Shown: piece after piece, positions 19,780 to 28,395 of the stretch | Layout of the letters: each line of letters begins with the position of its first letter | Numbering within the stretch: the first letter of the stretch is position 1 | Assembly: GCA_963838805.1 (NCBI GenBank) | Contig: CAWISK010000009.1 | Coordinates: forward strand, 62,001 to 126,000 | DNA: 64,000 nt | Direction of reading: 5' to 3' | Source of the DNA: CAVRQM01 sp963838805 | GTDB lineage: Bacteria; Pseudomonadota; Alphaproteobacteria; Acetobacterales; Acetobacteraceae | Notes under the pieces: generated by a model | The model's database searches: none | The model's input: the letters and a program-made list of their open reading frames with translations, nothing else | What the model was told of the DNA's origin: nothing | Program-made: the position numbers and the translations under genes

Positions 19780-20203
19780 TCAGGCGGCGGGTGCCACTGC
19801 GGCCGGCGGCCGGCGGCCGAGCACCGCATCTTCGTGGCGGATGATCCGGCGCGCGAGCTTCAGAGCCTGATAGCAGTCATCAGCCTCGGCAAGGCTCAGC
19901 GCGCGTTCGAGAATCTCGCGCGCGAGCGCCGAAGTGGAGGCGGACGTGAACTGCGCGATCAGACTGGCGAGCCGCTGCCAGACCCTTCGGGCGCTCGGAT
20001 TCGGTGCCGATATAGGCGGATTGCAGCGCGAAATAAATGCGCCGCGCCGGGCTGTCGCATTGATCGGGTGCCATGATCTGCTTGCCGAACAGGAAACGTG
20101 CGTGCGCCGCCAGCTCGATGCGCGACTTCGTCCGGAAGCGGATCGGCGCCCCGTTGACGATCATCATCTCGCCTTGCCGCAACTCCAGAACCAGCGCCGA
20201 CAT
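19780..20203 (-). CDS. flbT: Flagellar biosynthesis repressor FlbT (frameshifted)
   Basis: Post-transcriptional regulator that in Caulobacter binds flagellin mRNA and limits its translation until the hook is complete. The N-terminus MSALVLELRQGEMMIVNGAPIRFR is diagnostic. The frame changes near 19980; removing one G continues as KVWQRLASLIAQFTSAS and ends VLGRRPPAAVAPAA. The intact protein would be about 140 residues. It lies between flagellin and flaF in the same direction, the usual alphaproteobacterial order. Confidence 0.87.
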
Positions 20204-20232
20204 GCGTGCCCTTCTTGCGATTTCCAAGCCTA

Positions 20233-20267
20233 CGGACGCGACGGCGGTTGCCCCGACGTCGCGTCCG
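20233..20267 (-). terminator. Strong hairpin between flagellin and flbT
   Basis: A perfect 11-bp inverted repeat CGGACGCGACG/CGTCGCGTCCG with a 13-nt loop, 16 nt after the flagellin stop. No T-run follows it on the minus strand, so it is either a weak or factor-dependent terminator, or a 3' stabilising hairpin that sets flagellin mRNA above flbT mRNA. Confidence 0.55.
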
Positions 20268-20282
20268 TGAACGGTCCAGATC

Positions 20283-21129
20283 CTACTGGAACAGCTTGAG
20301 CAGGCTCTGCGGCGCCTGGTTGGCGATCGACAGCGACTGCGTGGCGAGCTGCTGGCGCACCTGCAACGCCTGGAGCTGCGCCGATTCCTTCGTCAAATCG
20401 GCATCGACCAAGGCACCCAGGCCGCTGTTCAGCGCGTCGATCTTGCTGTTGTTGTAGCTGACCTGGTTGCTGACATAGTTCGACGCGGAACCGTACGTGT
20501 TGAGCTCCGTGCCCAACGTGCCGAGCTTGTTGATGAAGGTGCCGGTGGCGGTGATCAGGGCAGCGGTGGTGCTGGCGCCATTGAGCTGGGTGGAGGTGAA
20601 ATTCACCGATTTGTAGAACGACGACCCGTCAAAGGCAGAGATGCTGTAGGTGCCGCCCGAACTCGTTGCGGATGACGTTGATCGCGCCGTAGGTGCCGGT
20701 GCTGCCGGTGAGATTGCCGATCAGGGTCTTGCCGCCATAGGCGGCGTCCTGGAAGAAGGTCTTCACGTTGGCGATCAGCGACTGGTACTGCGACACGTAT
20801 TGCGTGCGCGTATTGCCCTGCACCTGGCCGTTGGACAGATCGACCAGGATGTCGCGGGCGCTGTTCAGCGTGTTCGAGACGTCGGTCAGGCTGGACAGGG
20901 TGGTTTGCAGCAGGCCGGTGGTGTTGCCGAGCTGCTGGTTGGCCGTGGTCAGCGCGCCGACATCCGAGCGGACCCGCTGGGCGATGGCGAAGGCAGCGCC
21001 GTCATCGGTGGCGTCGGCCACGCGATAGCCGGTGGAGATCTGCTTCTGGGTGCTTTGCAATTGGGAGCTGGTGGCGTTCAGAACTTCGACGGCGAGGGAC
21101 GCGGCGTTGTTCGTGATGATCGAGTCCAT
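20283..21129 (-). CDS. Flagellin (frameshifted)
   Basis: Filament subunit. The N-terminal D0/D1 helices (MDSIITNNAASLAVEVLNATSSQL, TGYRVADATDDGAAFAIAQ) and C-terminal D0 helix (LQVRQQLATQSLSIANQAPQSLLKLF) are typical. The middle is short, Ser/Thr/Gly-rich and offers many O-glycosylation sites. The frame changes near 20653; removing one G gives NEFGGTYSISAFDGSSFY. The intact length is about 282 residues, normal for small alphaproteobacterial flagellins. AGGGG precedes the ATG, and a sigma54 site lies about 50 nt upstream. Five co-directional genes follow it. Confidence 0.9.
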
Positions 21130-21178
21130 GACGGTTTTCCCCTGACTGGGTCTATGGTGTGTGCATGTCCCCGCGTTT

Positions 21179-21195
21179 TTGCAGGCTTCCCGCCA
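21179..21195 (-). promoter_or_regulatory. Sigma54 (-24/-12) promoter of flagellin
   Basis: Minus strand TGGCGGGAAGCCTGCAA fits TGGCACG-N4-TTGCW: GG and GC are exactly 12 nt apart, with mismatches at positions 5, 6 and 12. Transcription would start near 21169, about 40 nt before the flagellin ATG. Sigma54 control of late flagellar genes is known in Caulobacter. Confidence 0.6.
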
Positions 21196-21241
21196 CTATC
21201 TCGCGCGGGGCTTAACGCCGCGTGAAGATGGCGGCCATTCT

Positions 21242-22342
21242 TCAGCCCGCGGGCAGGTAGGTCACGAGCGATAGCGACTGCACGCGCGAAATGAGCTGGT
21301 AGGAGGCCTGCAACTGCGTCTGTGCCGCGGTCAGGCTGGTGAGGGTCTTCGCCATGTCCACGTCCTGCACGTTCGAAAGCTGGCTGGACATCGCGTCCTG
21401 GGTATCCTGAAGCTGGGTCTGGGTCGCCGTGAGCTGGGTCTGGCGGTTGCCCATCACACCCGCATCCTCGTTCAGCGCCGTGATGGCGCCCCCCAGGCTG
21501 GTGCGCACGTCGGCCACCACGGTTGCAAACCCCGCCGTATTGACCTGGCTGCTCGACAGCGATCCGAGTGTCGCGAGTGCCCGCAGGATGTCGCGCGTGT
21601 ACGAGCCGGTGGTCGAGCCGCCGGTCGAAGCGACGTCGGAATTGGCGCTCGCCATGATGCCCGCCGGCACGCTCTGGCCAGGGCCGGTCTGCACCGAGGC
21701 GCGCAGCGCGTTCACACTCCCCGCCGGCTGCGATAGCGCCGCCGAAAACGGGGAAATGCCGACGACGTTCGAGCTGGCGATGCCCAGAGTGCCGGCGATC
21801 ACCGCCGCCGCGCCGCTGCCGGCCAGTCCCGAAACCGCCGCCTGGATTTGCGCAGCGAAGCCGCTGGACCAGATCGCATCCGGATTGGGCACCGGCGGAT
21901 TGCCGCTGTCCTGGCCGGCGAACACGTATTGCGTGCCGTCGGTGCTGTCGAGCAGCCCGGCCACCTGCGACAGCGCCGCCTGCGCCTGGGCCGCGATGCT
22001 GTCCACGTTACTCGCGTCGAGGCCGCCCAGCTCGTTGGTGTCGGCGTAGAAGGTACTGGCGATCGCGCTGATGCTGGTGAGCGCCGTCTGCGCCACCTGC
22101 ATCTGTCCCGTCGCGGCACCGATGTCGCTCTGCCACGCCTGATTGTGGGCGATGCTCGGGGCCAGCGAGAGCGAGATGGATGCGGTGGCGCCCAGCCCGC
22201 CATAGGTGCCGGCGACCAGACCGCTGCCGGCCTGCTGCGTCAGCGTGTCGAGCCGCTGCTTCGCCGCCTCGCTATCGGCCACGACCAGCCCAAGCAGCCC
22301 ATAGCCGCCCACCGCGTTACCGACATTCAAGCTGTCGCTCAT
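21242..22342 (-). CDS. flgL: Hook-filament junction protein FlgL
   Basis: A 366-residue flagellin-like protein (HAP3) that joins hook-associated protein 1 to the filament. It has a helical N-terminus (EAAKQRLDTLTQQAGSGL) and a C-terminal flagellin-like helix (DMAKTLTSLTAAQTQLQASYQLISRVQSLSLVTYL). CGAGGA precedes the ATG. It follows flgK by 17 nt in the flgE-flgK-flgL order, so the three genes are one operon from the sigma54 promoter at 25256-25271. The reading frame is intact. Confidence 0.85.
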   Translation of the reverse strand: MSDSLNVGNAVGGYGLLGLVVADSEAAKQRLDTLTQQAGSGLVAGTYGGLGATASISLSLAPSIAHNQAWQSDIGAATGQMQVAQTALTSISAIASTFYADTNELGGLDASNVDSIAAQAQAALSQVAGLLDSTDGTQYVFAGQDSGNPPVPNPDAIWSSGFAAQIQAAVSGLAGSGAAAVIAGTLGIASSNVVGISPFSAALSQPAGSVNALRASVQTGPGQSVPAGIMASANSDVASTGGSTTGSYTRDILRALATLGSLSSSQVNTAGFATVVADVRTSLGGAITALNEDAGVMGNRQTQLTATQTQLQDTQDAMSSQLSNVQDVDMAKTLTSLTAAQTQLQASYQLISRVQSLSLVTYLPAG

Positions 22343-22359
22343 CGCCGCATCCTCGCTTG

Positions 22360-23894
22360 TCAGCTCACCATCTGCAGCAGCGTCGCCCACATCGACTGCA
22401 CGGCGGTGATGATTTTGGCGTTGGCGCCATAGGCGTTCTGCAACTCGATCATGTTGGACATCTCGGTGTCGATCGACACGCCGCTGCTGCTGGAGAGGCG
22501 CGCCTGCAAGCCGGTTTGCAGCGCCTGCGCCGAGGTCAGCGCGGTCGAGACGGCGCTGGTCGTCTGCGACATCGAGCCGACCAGCGCGGTGGCGAACCCG
22601 CCCAGATCGCGGGGCGGCGAGAAGCCCGCGTTCTGATCTCCGCCCGGGCCGAGGCCGGTGGCCGCCGGCGCGGCTTGCGCGACCCCCGGCTGGGCCTGGC
22701 TGCCCAGCGCGAAATCCAGAACCCGCGCGATCATGCCGGAGAACCCGGCGGGTCCGCCCGGAGGATTGGGCGTGAAGGCGCTGGCGCCGGTGGGGCTGCC
22801 AGCTACCGCATGGGTGCCGTCGCGCACCAAGCTGGGCTGCGCTGACTATCGCCGGGTTGACGGTGATTTCGGAGGCGAACCCGATATAGCCGGATTGCGC
22901 GTAGGGTCCGGTGGCGGACGGCACCACGCCCGCAGCATTGGTGAACAGCGTCAAGCCCTGCTGGTCGAAGCGTGTGGCCAGCGTGTGGGCGAACTCGTCG
23001 AGCCCCGCCTGCATCTGCGGCAATGTCGTGTCGCGCAGGGCCAGATTGGCGCCGAGCTGTCCCGTCGTCCCGAGTTCGCTCGTGACATCGACCCCGTCCA
23101 GCGTGACGCCCGGCACGGCCGGATCGGCGGGGTAGGTGGCGTTCGGCCCCATCATCGCCGGTGCCAGGCTGAGCTGCGGCTGCCCGGGTTCGGTCGGCAG
23201 GGCACAGGCCACCGCCGGTGATCAGCACCACGCTGCCATCGGCCTGCGGAATCTGCTGCACCGGCAGCAACTGGTTGAGCTGGTCCACCGCGGCGTCGCG
23301 CTGGTTTTGCAGATCGGCGGTGCTCTGGCCTTGCACCTGCAACGCCACGATCTGCGCGTTGAGGCCGCCGATCTGGCCCAGCGTGGCATTCAGCGACGCA
23401 ACCTCGGAGACCGCCGCATCCTGCGCATTCTGCCGCGCCTGGCCGATCGCGCCGCTCAACGCATTGATTTGCCTGGTCAGGCTGCCGGCGGCCGCGACCA
23501 CCGCCTGCTGCTGCGTCTGGTTCGACGGATCGCCCGCGAGCGTCGAGAACGCGTCCTGCAGCTTGCCGAGCAGGCTTGCGAGATCGGTGCCGCCGCCGAC
23601 CACGCCCTGTATCTGGTCGATGCCGGACAGCGACGCTTGCTGCGTCTGCAATCCGGAGACGGTCGAGTTCTGCGTGAACACGCTGGCCTGCAGCTGTGAA
23701 GCGAGCTGGCGCTGCGTGGGCAGGGTGCGCACCCCCATGCCGACCCCCGCGGCGCTCACGCTCTCCTGTGTTGCGACCTCGCGCGTCCAGTCGGGCGTGC
23801 CGGCATTGGCGACATTCTGGCCGACCACGCCGAGCGCGTTGTTGATCGCGAACAGGCCGCCGTTGGCGATCGCCAGGCTGGAATCGAGGCTCAC
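22360..23894 (-). CDS. flgK: Hook-associated protein FlgK (frameshifted)
   Basis: Hook-filament junction protein (HAP1). The N-terminus SLDSSLAIANGGLFAINNALGVVGQNVANAGTPDWTREV has the rod/hook N-terminal signature. The C-terminus (VSIDTEMSNMIELQNAYGANAKIITAVQSMWATLL) has the matching axial-protein helix. The start is GTG. The frame changes near 23208 and 22843; each fits one extra base. The intact protein would be about 510 residues. It lies 13 nt after flgE. Confidence 0.87.
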
Positions 23895-23907
23895 GGCGCC
23901 GCGTGCC

Positions 23908-25186
23908 TCACTGCTTCATGTTGATGGTCGTCTGCAACATGTCGTTCGCCGTGGTGACCAGCTTGGCGCTCGCCGAATAGGCCTGCTGTGCCACGATCAG
24001 CTTGGTGAACTCGGTGCTGATATCGACGTTCGACGCCTCGATCGAGCTGGTGACGATGCCGCCGGCGCCCCCGGTCCCGGCATCGTGCGCGAGCGGCGCG
24101 CCCGAATCGACCGTTGCCGTGAAGGATTGCCCGTTCTGCCGCTGCAAGGCGTCGGGTGCGGAGAAGGTCACGACCGGCACGCGGGCGACCGTGCGCGACT
24201 GCCCATTGGTGTAGTTGATGATCACGTCGCCGGCTGACGTGGTGCTGAGACCGCTGAAGGATCCCGGCGGCACTCCATCCTGCGTCAGGCTGTTCAACGT
24301 GTAGGTGTTGCCCGCGAATTGCGTCAGCCCGTTGGTGCCGCCGATCGTACCGAGGCCGAGTGCGATCGACTGCGTGCCGCCGCCGGAAGCCGGATAAAGC
24401 GTGGACAGGTTGACGTTCGCCACCCCGCTGCTGGTGGTGCTGGGCGGCGAACCCTGGGTGATCGAGGCCAGCGTGCCGTCGGCGCCGAAAGTGAGGGTCG
24501 CGGCACCGATGGCGTTGCCCTTGTCATCTGCGACGGCGAGCGACCAGGTGTTCGTCGCCCCCGGGGTGAAGGACAGGGTAAGCTGATGTAGCTGGCCCTG
24601 CGCGTCATAGACGCTGACGCTCGACGAGATCGGCGCGGGCGGTGTGCCGCCGCCGGGCGGCAGGTTGGCCGAAAGCGCCACCTTGCTGGTCGGCACCGGC
24701 TGGTCGCCACTCTGGTTCACCTGGATCGGCACCAGCGCGTTGCGGTTGATGTTGCCGCCGCGAATCCACGTTCCAGCCGTTGAGGAACTGGCCGGCATCG
24801 TTGACCAGATAACCGTCCTTGTTCAGCTGGAAATTGCCGTCGCGGCTATAGGCCTGCTGGGTGGCGAAGGTCTGCTGTCCGCTGACATCGGCGGGTGCCG
24901 GGTTGCTCACCGCGAAAAATCCCTGATCGGTGATCGCCATCGCCAGGGGGTTGTCGGTCTGCGTCACCGTGCCCTGCACCGAGTTGACATATTCCGGGCG
25001 CGCGATCACCGCGCCGGAATCGTTCACGTCCGCGGTGCTGGTGGTGAGATAATCCTCGAACGACGTGTCCACGCGCTTGAAGCCGGTGGTCTGGCTGTTG
25101 GCGACGTTGTCGCTGATGTCGGTAAATGAAGCGGCCTGGCTGCTCAGCCCGCTGACGGCGGTGCTCATCGCGCCGAAAAGCGACAT
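23908..25186 (-). CDS. flgE: Flagellar hook protein FlgE (frameshifted)
   Basis: Hook subunit. The N-terminus MSLFGAMSTAVSGLSSQAASFTDISDNVANSQTTGFKRVDTSFEDY is diagnostic, as is the C-terminal SNVDISTEFTKLIVAQQAYSASAKLVTTANDMLQ. The frame changes near 24770. One extra T explains it and gives NVDRGGNINRNALVPI. The intact protein would be about 425 residues. It heads the flgE-flgK-flgL operon, with a near-perfect sigma54 site about 70 nt upstream. Confidence 0.93.
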
Positions 25187-25255
25187 GACTTTCTCTCCGT
25201 TGCATCTCGCCGCATGACGCGGCGAACTCGGCGTCAACCTTCGTGGGCCGATCGG

Positions 25256-25271
25256 TGCATATCGCGTGCCA
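25256..25271 (-). promoter_or_regulatory. Sigma54 promoter of flgE-flgK-flgL
   Basis: Minus strand TGGCACGCGATATGCA matches TGGCACG-N4-TTGCW with a single mismatch (A for T at position 12) and exact GG/GC spacing. Transcription would start near 25245, giving a leader of about 59 nt before flgE. Confidence 0.75.
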
Positions 25272-25398
25272 GCGGTTTGCCGCCGTGTAGGGGCGTGGAT
25301 GGGGGCTGTGCAGCAGATCGTGCCGGCCGCTCGGCCGGCGCGCGGCAAGTCCTGCCGGGTGACAGGCCGCGCACTGGCCGCCTGGTACCGCGCGAGAC

Positions 25399-25414
25399 TG
25401 GCGCGCCGCTTGCT
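25399..25414 (+). promoter_or_regulatory. Sigma54 promoter of fliK-flgD
   Basis: Plus strand TGGCGCGCCGCTTGCT matches TGGCACG-N4-TTGCW with one mismatch (G for A at position 5) and exact spacing. Start would be near 25425, about 46 nt before the fliK GTG. It faces away from the flgE site, so one divergent region serves both operons. Confidence 0.7.
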
Positions 25415-25470
25415 TGAGGTGCCGCACGCCAGGGCCGCGTGCCCGTTCAGCCGTCCAGGAGGTGCCGATC

Positions 25471-26808
25471 GTGAGGCTGCCGCCGACCGTCATGGCCGCC
25501 GTGACGCCTCAAGCGAGCGCGCCGCCGCCTACGCCCGCCGCTGCATCCGCCGCGCCCGCCGCGGCAGATGCGGCGGCGGCGCGGCTCGGCGGCCTGTTCG
25601 ACCGGCTGCTGCAATCTGTGGAACCGCAGCCGGCCCCGCCGGCAGGGGCACTAGCCACCATCTCGGGGGGCTGGCCGCAGTCAGCGGCGCCGCTGCCGGT
25701 CCAGCCGGTGTCCACCAGCCCGACCAAGGCACGGGCGAGCAACGGTGCGGTGCCGAATCGGGTTTACAGTCGCGATCGGGCGGGGTCGCGGGACGGGCAG
25801 GGTGCCAGCGCGATTGCGGCCGCAAAGTCGCCGTCAGGCGTGGTTGCGTGCCTTTCGCCGGCTTTGCTCAAACTTCCGGCGCCGCCGATCTCGCCAGCAC
25901 ATCCCGAACCCGCTGCGACCGGCCCGCTCCCGGCCGGAATCCAGGGCACGGCGGTTGCACGCTCCGCGTCGCCGCCGGTTCAGCACCGAGAGCCCAATCC
26001 TGCCGCTCCCTTGTCTGCGGCCCCGCTGCAAACGCAGGCCGCGACCCTGGCCGCGACCCTGGCCGCGACCCTGGCCACGAGCCTGGTTGCCGTGCAGGCG
26101 GCGCCAACACCCGCGACGGCTGCGCCCGAGAGCATTCCCTCGGCGGCGGCCGTGACACTCTGCGCGATGGCGGCGAGCGCACCTGCCGCGGCACATGGCT
26201 CGGCCGGCGCACCGGACGGCACGGCGGCGCCCACATCGGCGCCACCGGCCGCGAACATGGCGCCTGCGTCGCAACTGCAGCCGGTGCTGTTGCGCATCGC
26301 CGCGGCCGGCGGCACCCAAGCCATCACGGTCTCGCTGCATCCTGCGGAACTCGGCCAGGTGCAGGTGCGTGTCGAGCGTGCCGACGCCGGGGCGGTGCAG
26401 GTTGCCCTCACGGCGGAGCGGCCCGAGACGCTGCACGCGCTGATGCGCGATCAGTCACAGTTGAGCGATGCGCTCGACCGGGCGGGCGTGCCGGTGGATG
26501 CACGCAGCCTTACCTTTCACCTCGCCCAGGCGGAGCCGTCAGCCGCGTCATCCCCGTCGCCGCAGGCCACGGGCCTGCAGCCCGCTGCGTCCGCCTCGGG
26601 CGGCCCGCCCCCGGATCATGGCGACGCGTCACTGGCGGGCGGCGGCCTCGGCCAAGGGCAGGGGGGGCAAAACCAGGGCGGCCAAGGCGAGGGCCGCTAT
26701 CGATCGGGCGTTCCGCTTGCCGGTGGTCCCGACCCCCAGCCAGACAATGCCCTGACGCAGCCGGCCGGTGCGCGCTGGTTCCGGCTCGGCATCGACATCA
26801 CCGCGTAG
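25471..26808 (+). CDS. fliK: Flagellar hook-length control protein FliK
   Basis: A 445-residue Ala/Pro-rich protein that sets hook length and switches the export apparatus to filament proteins. The C-terminal Flg_hook domain (about residues 270-355) has LRIAAAGGTQAITVSLHPAELGQVQVRVE and a helical DQSQLSDALDRAGVPVDARS segment. The N-terminal ruler part is low-complexity, as usual for the family. The start is GTG at 25471 because AGGAGGTG lies 7 nt upstream; the ATG at 25414 lies inside the promoter. It is followed by flgD 16 nt later. Confidence 0.85.
   Translation: MRLPPTVMAAVTPQASAPPPTPAAASAAPAAADAAAARLGGLFDRLLQSVEPQPAPPAGALATISGGWPQSAAPLPVQPVSTSPTKARASNGAVPNRVYSRDRAGSRDGQGASAIAAAKSPSGVVACLSPALLKLPAPPISPAHPEPAATGPLPAGIQGTAVARSASPPVQHREPNPAAPLSAAPLQTQAATLAATLAATLATSLVAVQAAPTPATAAPESIPSAAAVTLCAMAASAPAAAHGSAGAPDGTAAPTSAPPAANMAPASQLQPVLLRIAAAGGTQAITVSLHPAELGQVQVRVERADAGAVQVALTAERPETLHALMRDQSQLSDALDRAGVPVDARSLTFHLAQAEPSAASSPSPQATGLQPAASASGGPPPDHGDASLAGGGLGQGQGGQNQGGQGEGRYRSGVPLAGGPDPQPDNALTQPAGARWFRLGIDITA
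26041..26088 (+). repeat. 12-bp tandem repeat inside fliK
   Basis: Three perfect copies of GCGACCCTGGCC (26041-26076) and one decayed copy encode repeated ATLA in the FliK ruler region. Copy number could vary by slippage in steps of four residues without changing frame. Confidence 0.8.
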
Positions 26809-26824
26809 AGCCAGGAGATCGCCC

Positions 26825-27508
26825 ATGAGCGGAAGCGTCACGCCCAACACATCGGCGCCGAGCGGCACCTCCGGGAGCAGTGGAACCGGAAGCAGCGGCG
26901 GCAGCGATCCGCTCGGCTCGCTCACGAGCAACTTCAGCAGCTTCCTGCAAATGCTGATGACCCAGTTGCAGAACCAGGATCCGACCAGCCCGATGGACAC
27001 CAACCAGTTCACCACCGAACTGGTGCAGTTCTCCAGCGTCGAGCAGCAGATCAATACCAACAACAGCCTGAAACAACTGATCCAGCTCACGCAGGGCGGC
27101 GAGGTGGTGCAGTCCACCGGGATGCTGGGCCACACGGTCACGGCGCAGAGCAACCAGCTCGCACTGCAGAACGGCAGCGCTGCCGTGCAATTCACGCTGC
27201 CGACCGCAGGCCGGGTCGGCGCGGTGGTGAGCAATTCGTCCGGCAACCAGCTCTTTGCCACCACGCTCAATGCCAGCGCCGGGGCCAACACATGGACCTG
27301 GAACGGGCAGAACGGTGCCGGGACGGCGCTGCCCGATGGCGGCTACAACGTCGTGCTGACGCAGGAGAATCCGGACGGCTCGTCCGCGGCACTGCCGTTC
27401 ACCATCAGCGGCAAGGCAACCGGCGTGCTCAGCCAGGGCCAGTCGGTGCAGCTCGAACTCGGCAGCGTGCCGATCGACTTCGCCGATATCCGGTCGGTCT
27501 CGAACTGA
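26825..27508 (+). CDS. flgD: Flagellar hook assembly scaffold FlgD
   Basis: A 227-residue hook-cap protein needed for FlgE polymerisation. The N-terminal segment FSSFLQMLMTQLQNQDPTSPMDTNQFTTELVQFSSVEQQINTNNSL is the FlgD signature, followed by the FlgD Ig-like domain (WTWNGQNGAGTALPDGGYNVVL). AGGAG lies before the ATG. It closes the fliK-flgD unit driven by the sigma54 site at 25399. Confidence 0.95.
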   Translation: MSGSVTPNTSAPSGTSGSSGTGSSGGSDPLGSLTSNFSSFLQMLMTQLQNQDPTSPMDTNQFTTELVQFSSVEQQINTNNSLKQLIQLTQGGEVVQSTGMLGHTVTAQSNQLALQNGSAAVQFTLPTAGRVGAVVSNSSGNQLFATTLNASAGANTWTWNGQNGAGTALPDGGYNVVLTQENPDGSSAALPFTISGKATGVLSQGQSVQLELGSVPIDFADIRSVSN

Positions 27509-27564
27509 CCGGTGCCCCTCTCCCTCTGGGAGGGCGCCGGGGTGCCGGCCTCTACAGGCGGATT

Positions 27565-28395
27565 CTACGACCTCGCGCGCTCGATCGTCTTGTCTTCCTC
27601 CGCGTGATAGAACTCCCGCCGCTCGCCCGCGAGCGTCAGCCCGTGCTGCTTGATCGCGCCGTCATCCACCTTGTGCAGCGTGGTCGCGCGCGGGTGGTGA
27701 TGCTCCTTGTATGGATCGTTGCTTACGCGGTTGTAGCAGCACAGTAGCACGTTGCGCGAATGGTCGGACACGTTCTGCGAGGAGGAATGCAGCGTGTTGG
27801 AATGGAAGAACAGTGCGTCACCGGGGTCCATTTCGCAATAGACGCGTTCCAGCACCTTCATCGCCTGCTCGACCCGCTCCATGTCGGCGCCGGTCTGGCC
27901 GCCGACGCGGCCGTGATCGAGGCGCCCCATGCGATGGCTGCCGCGCAGCACCTCCAGGCAGCCATTCTCGCGGCGTGACGGGTCGATGGCGATGAACACG
28001 CTGGCGAGGTCGGGGAACAGGCAGCCGTTATTGTACCAGTAGCCGTAATCCTGATGCCAGTCCCAGGCGCCGCCGACGCGCGGGCGCTTCATCGTCAGCT
28101 TGCTGTGGTAGTGATAGACCTCGCCGCCGAGCAGCCTCTCCATGCCCTCCACGACGCGGGCGCTGCGCGCCACCATGCCGAACACGTCGTCGCCAGGGTG
28201 ATTCCACAATGCCAGCTCGGTGGAGGCGCCGCGGCTGTCGTGCAGCTTGGTGACGTTGCTGGCGATGGCCGGATCCTCGGCGATCGCGCGTCGCAGCAGG
28301 GCGACTTCCTCCGCGTCGAAGAACGCGGTCTTCAGCACGTAGCCATCGCGTTCGAAGGCGACGCGATCCGCCTCGGTGATGCTGGGATAGCTCAT
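27565..28395 (-). CDS. Phytanoyl-CoA dioxygenase family Fe(II)/2-oxoglutarate enzyme 1
   Basis: A 276-residue cytoplasmic PhyH-family oxygenase. The facial triad is H114-x-D116 (WHQDYGYW) and H203 (NTLHSSSQN), with R214 to hold 2-oxoglutarate. Family members hydroxylate a C-H bond at the cost of O2 and 2-oxoglutarate. Its ATG overlaps the lacI-type regulator stop (ATGA), so the two are co-translated, and both are divergent from the sugar ABC operon at 29581. The substrate is thus probably a sugar-like ligand of this locus rather than a fatty acyl-CoA. That is inference from context. Confidence 0.85.
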   Translation of the reverse strand: MSYPSITEADRVAFERDGYVLKTAFFDAEEVALLRRAIAEDPAIASNVTKLHDSRGASTELALWNHPGDDVFGMVARSARVVEGMERLLGGEVYHYHSKLTMKRPRVGGAWDWHQDYGYWYNNGCLFPDLASVFIAIDPSRRENGCLEVLRGSHRMGRLDHGRVGGQTGADMERVEQAMKVLERVYCEMDPGDALFFHSNTLHSSSQNVSDHSRNVLLCCYNRVSNDPYKEHHHPRATTLHKVDDGAIKQHGLTLAGERREFYHAEEDKTIERARS

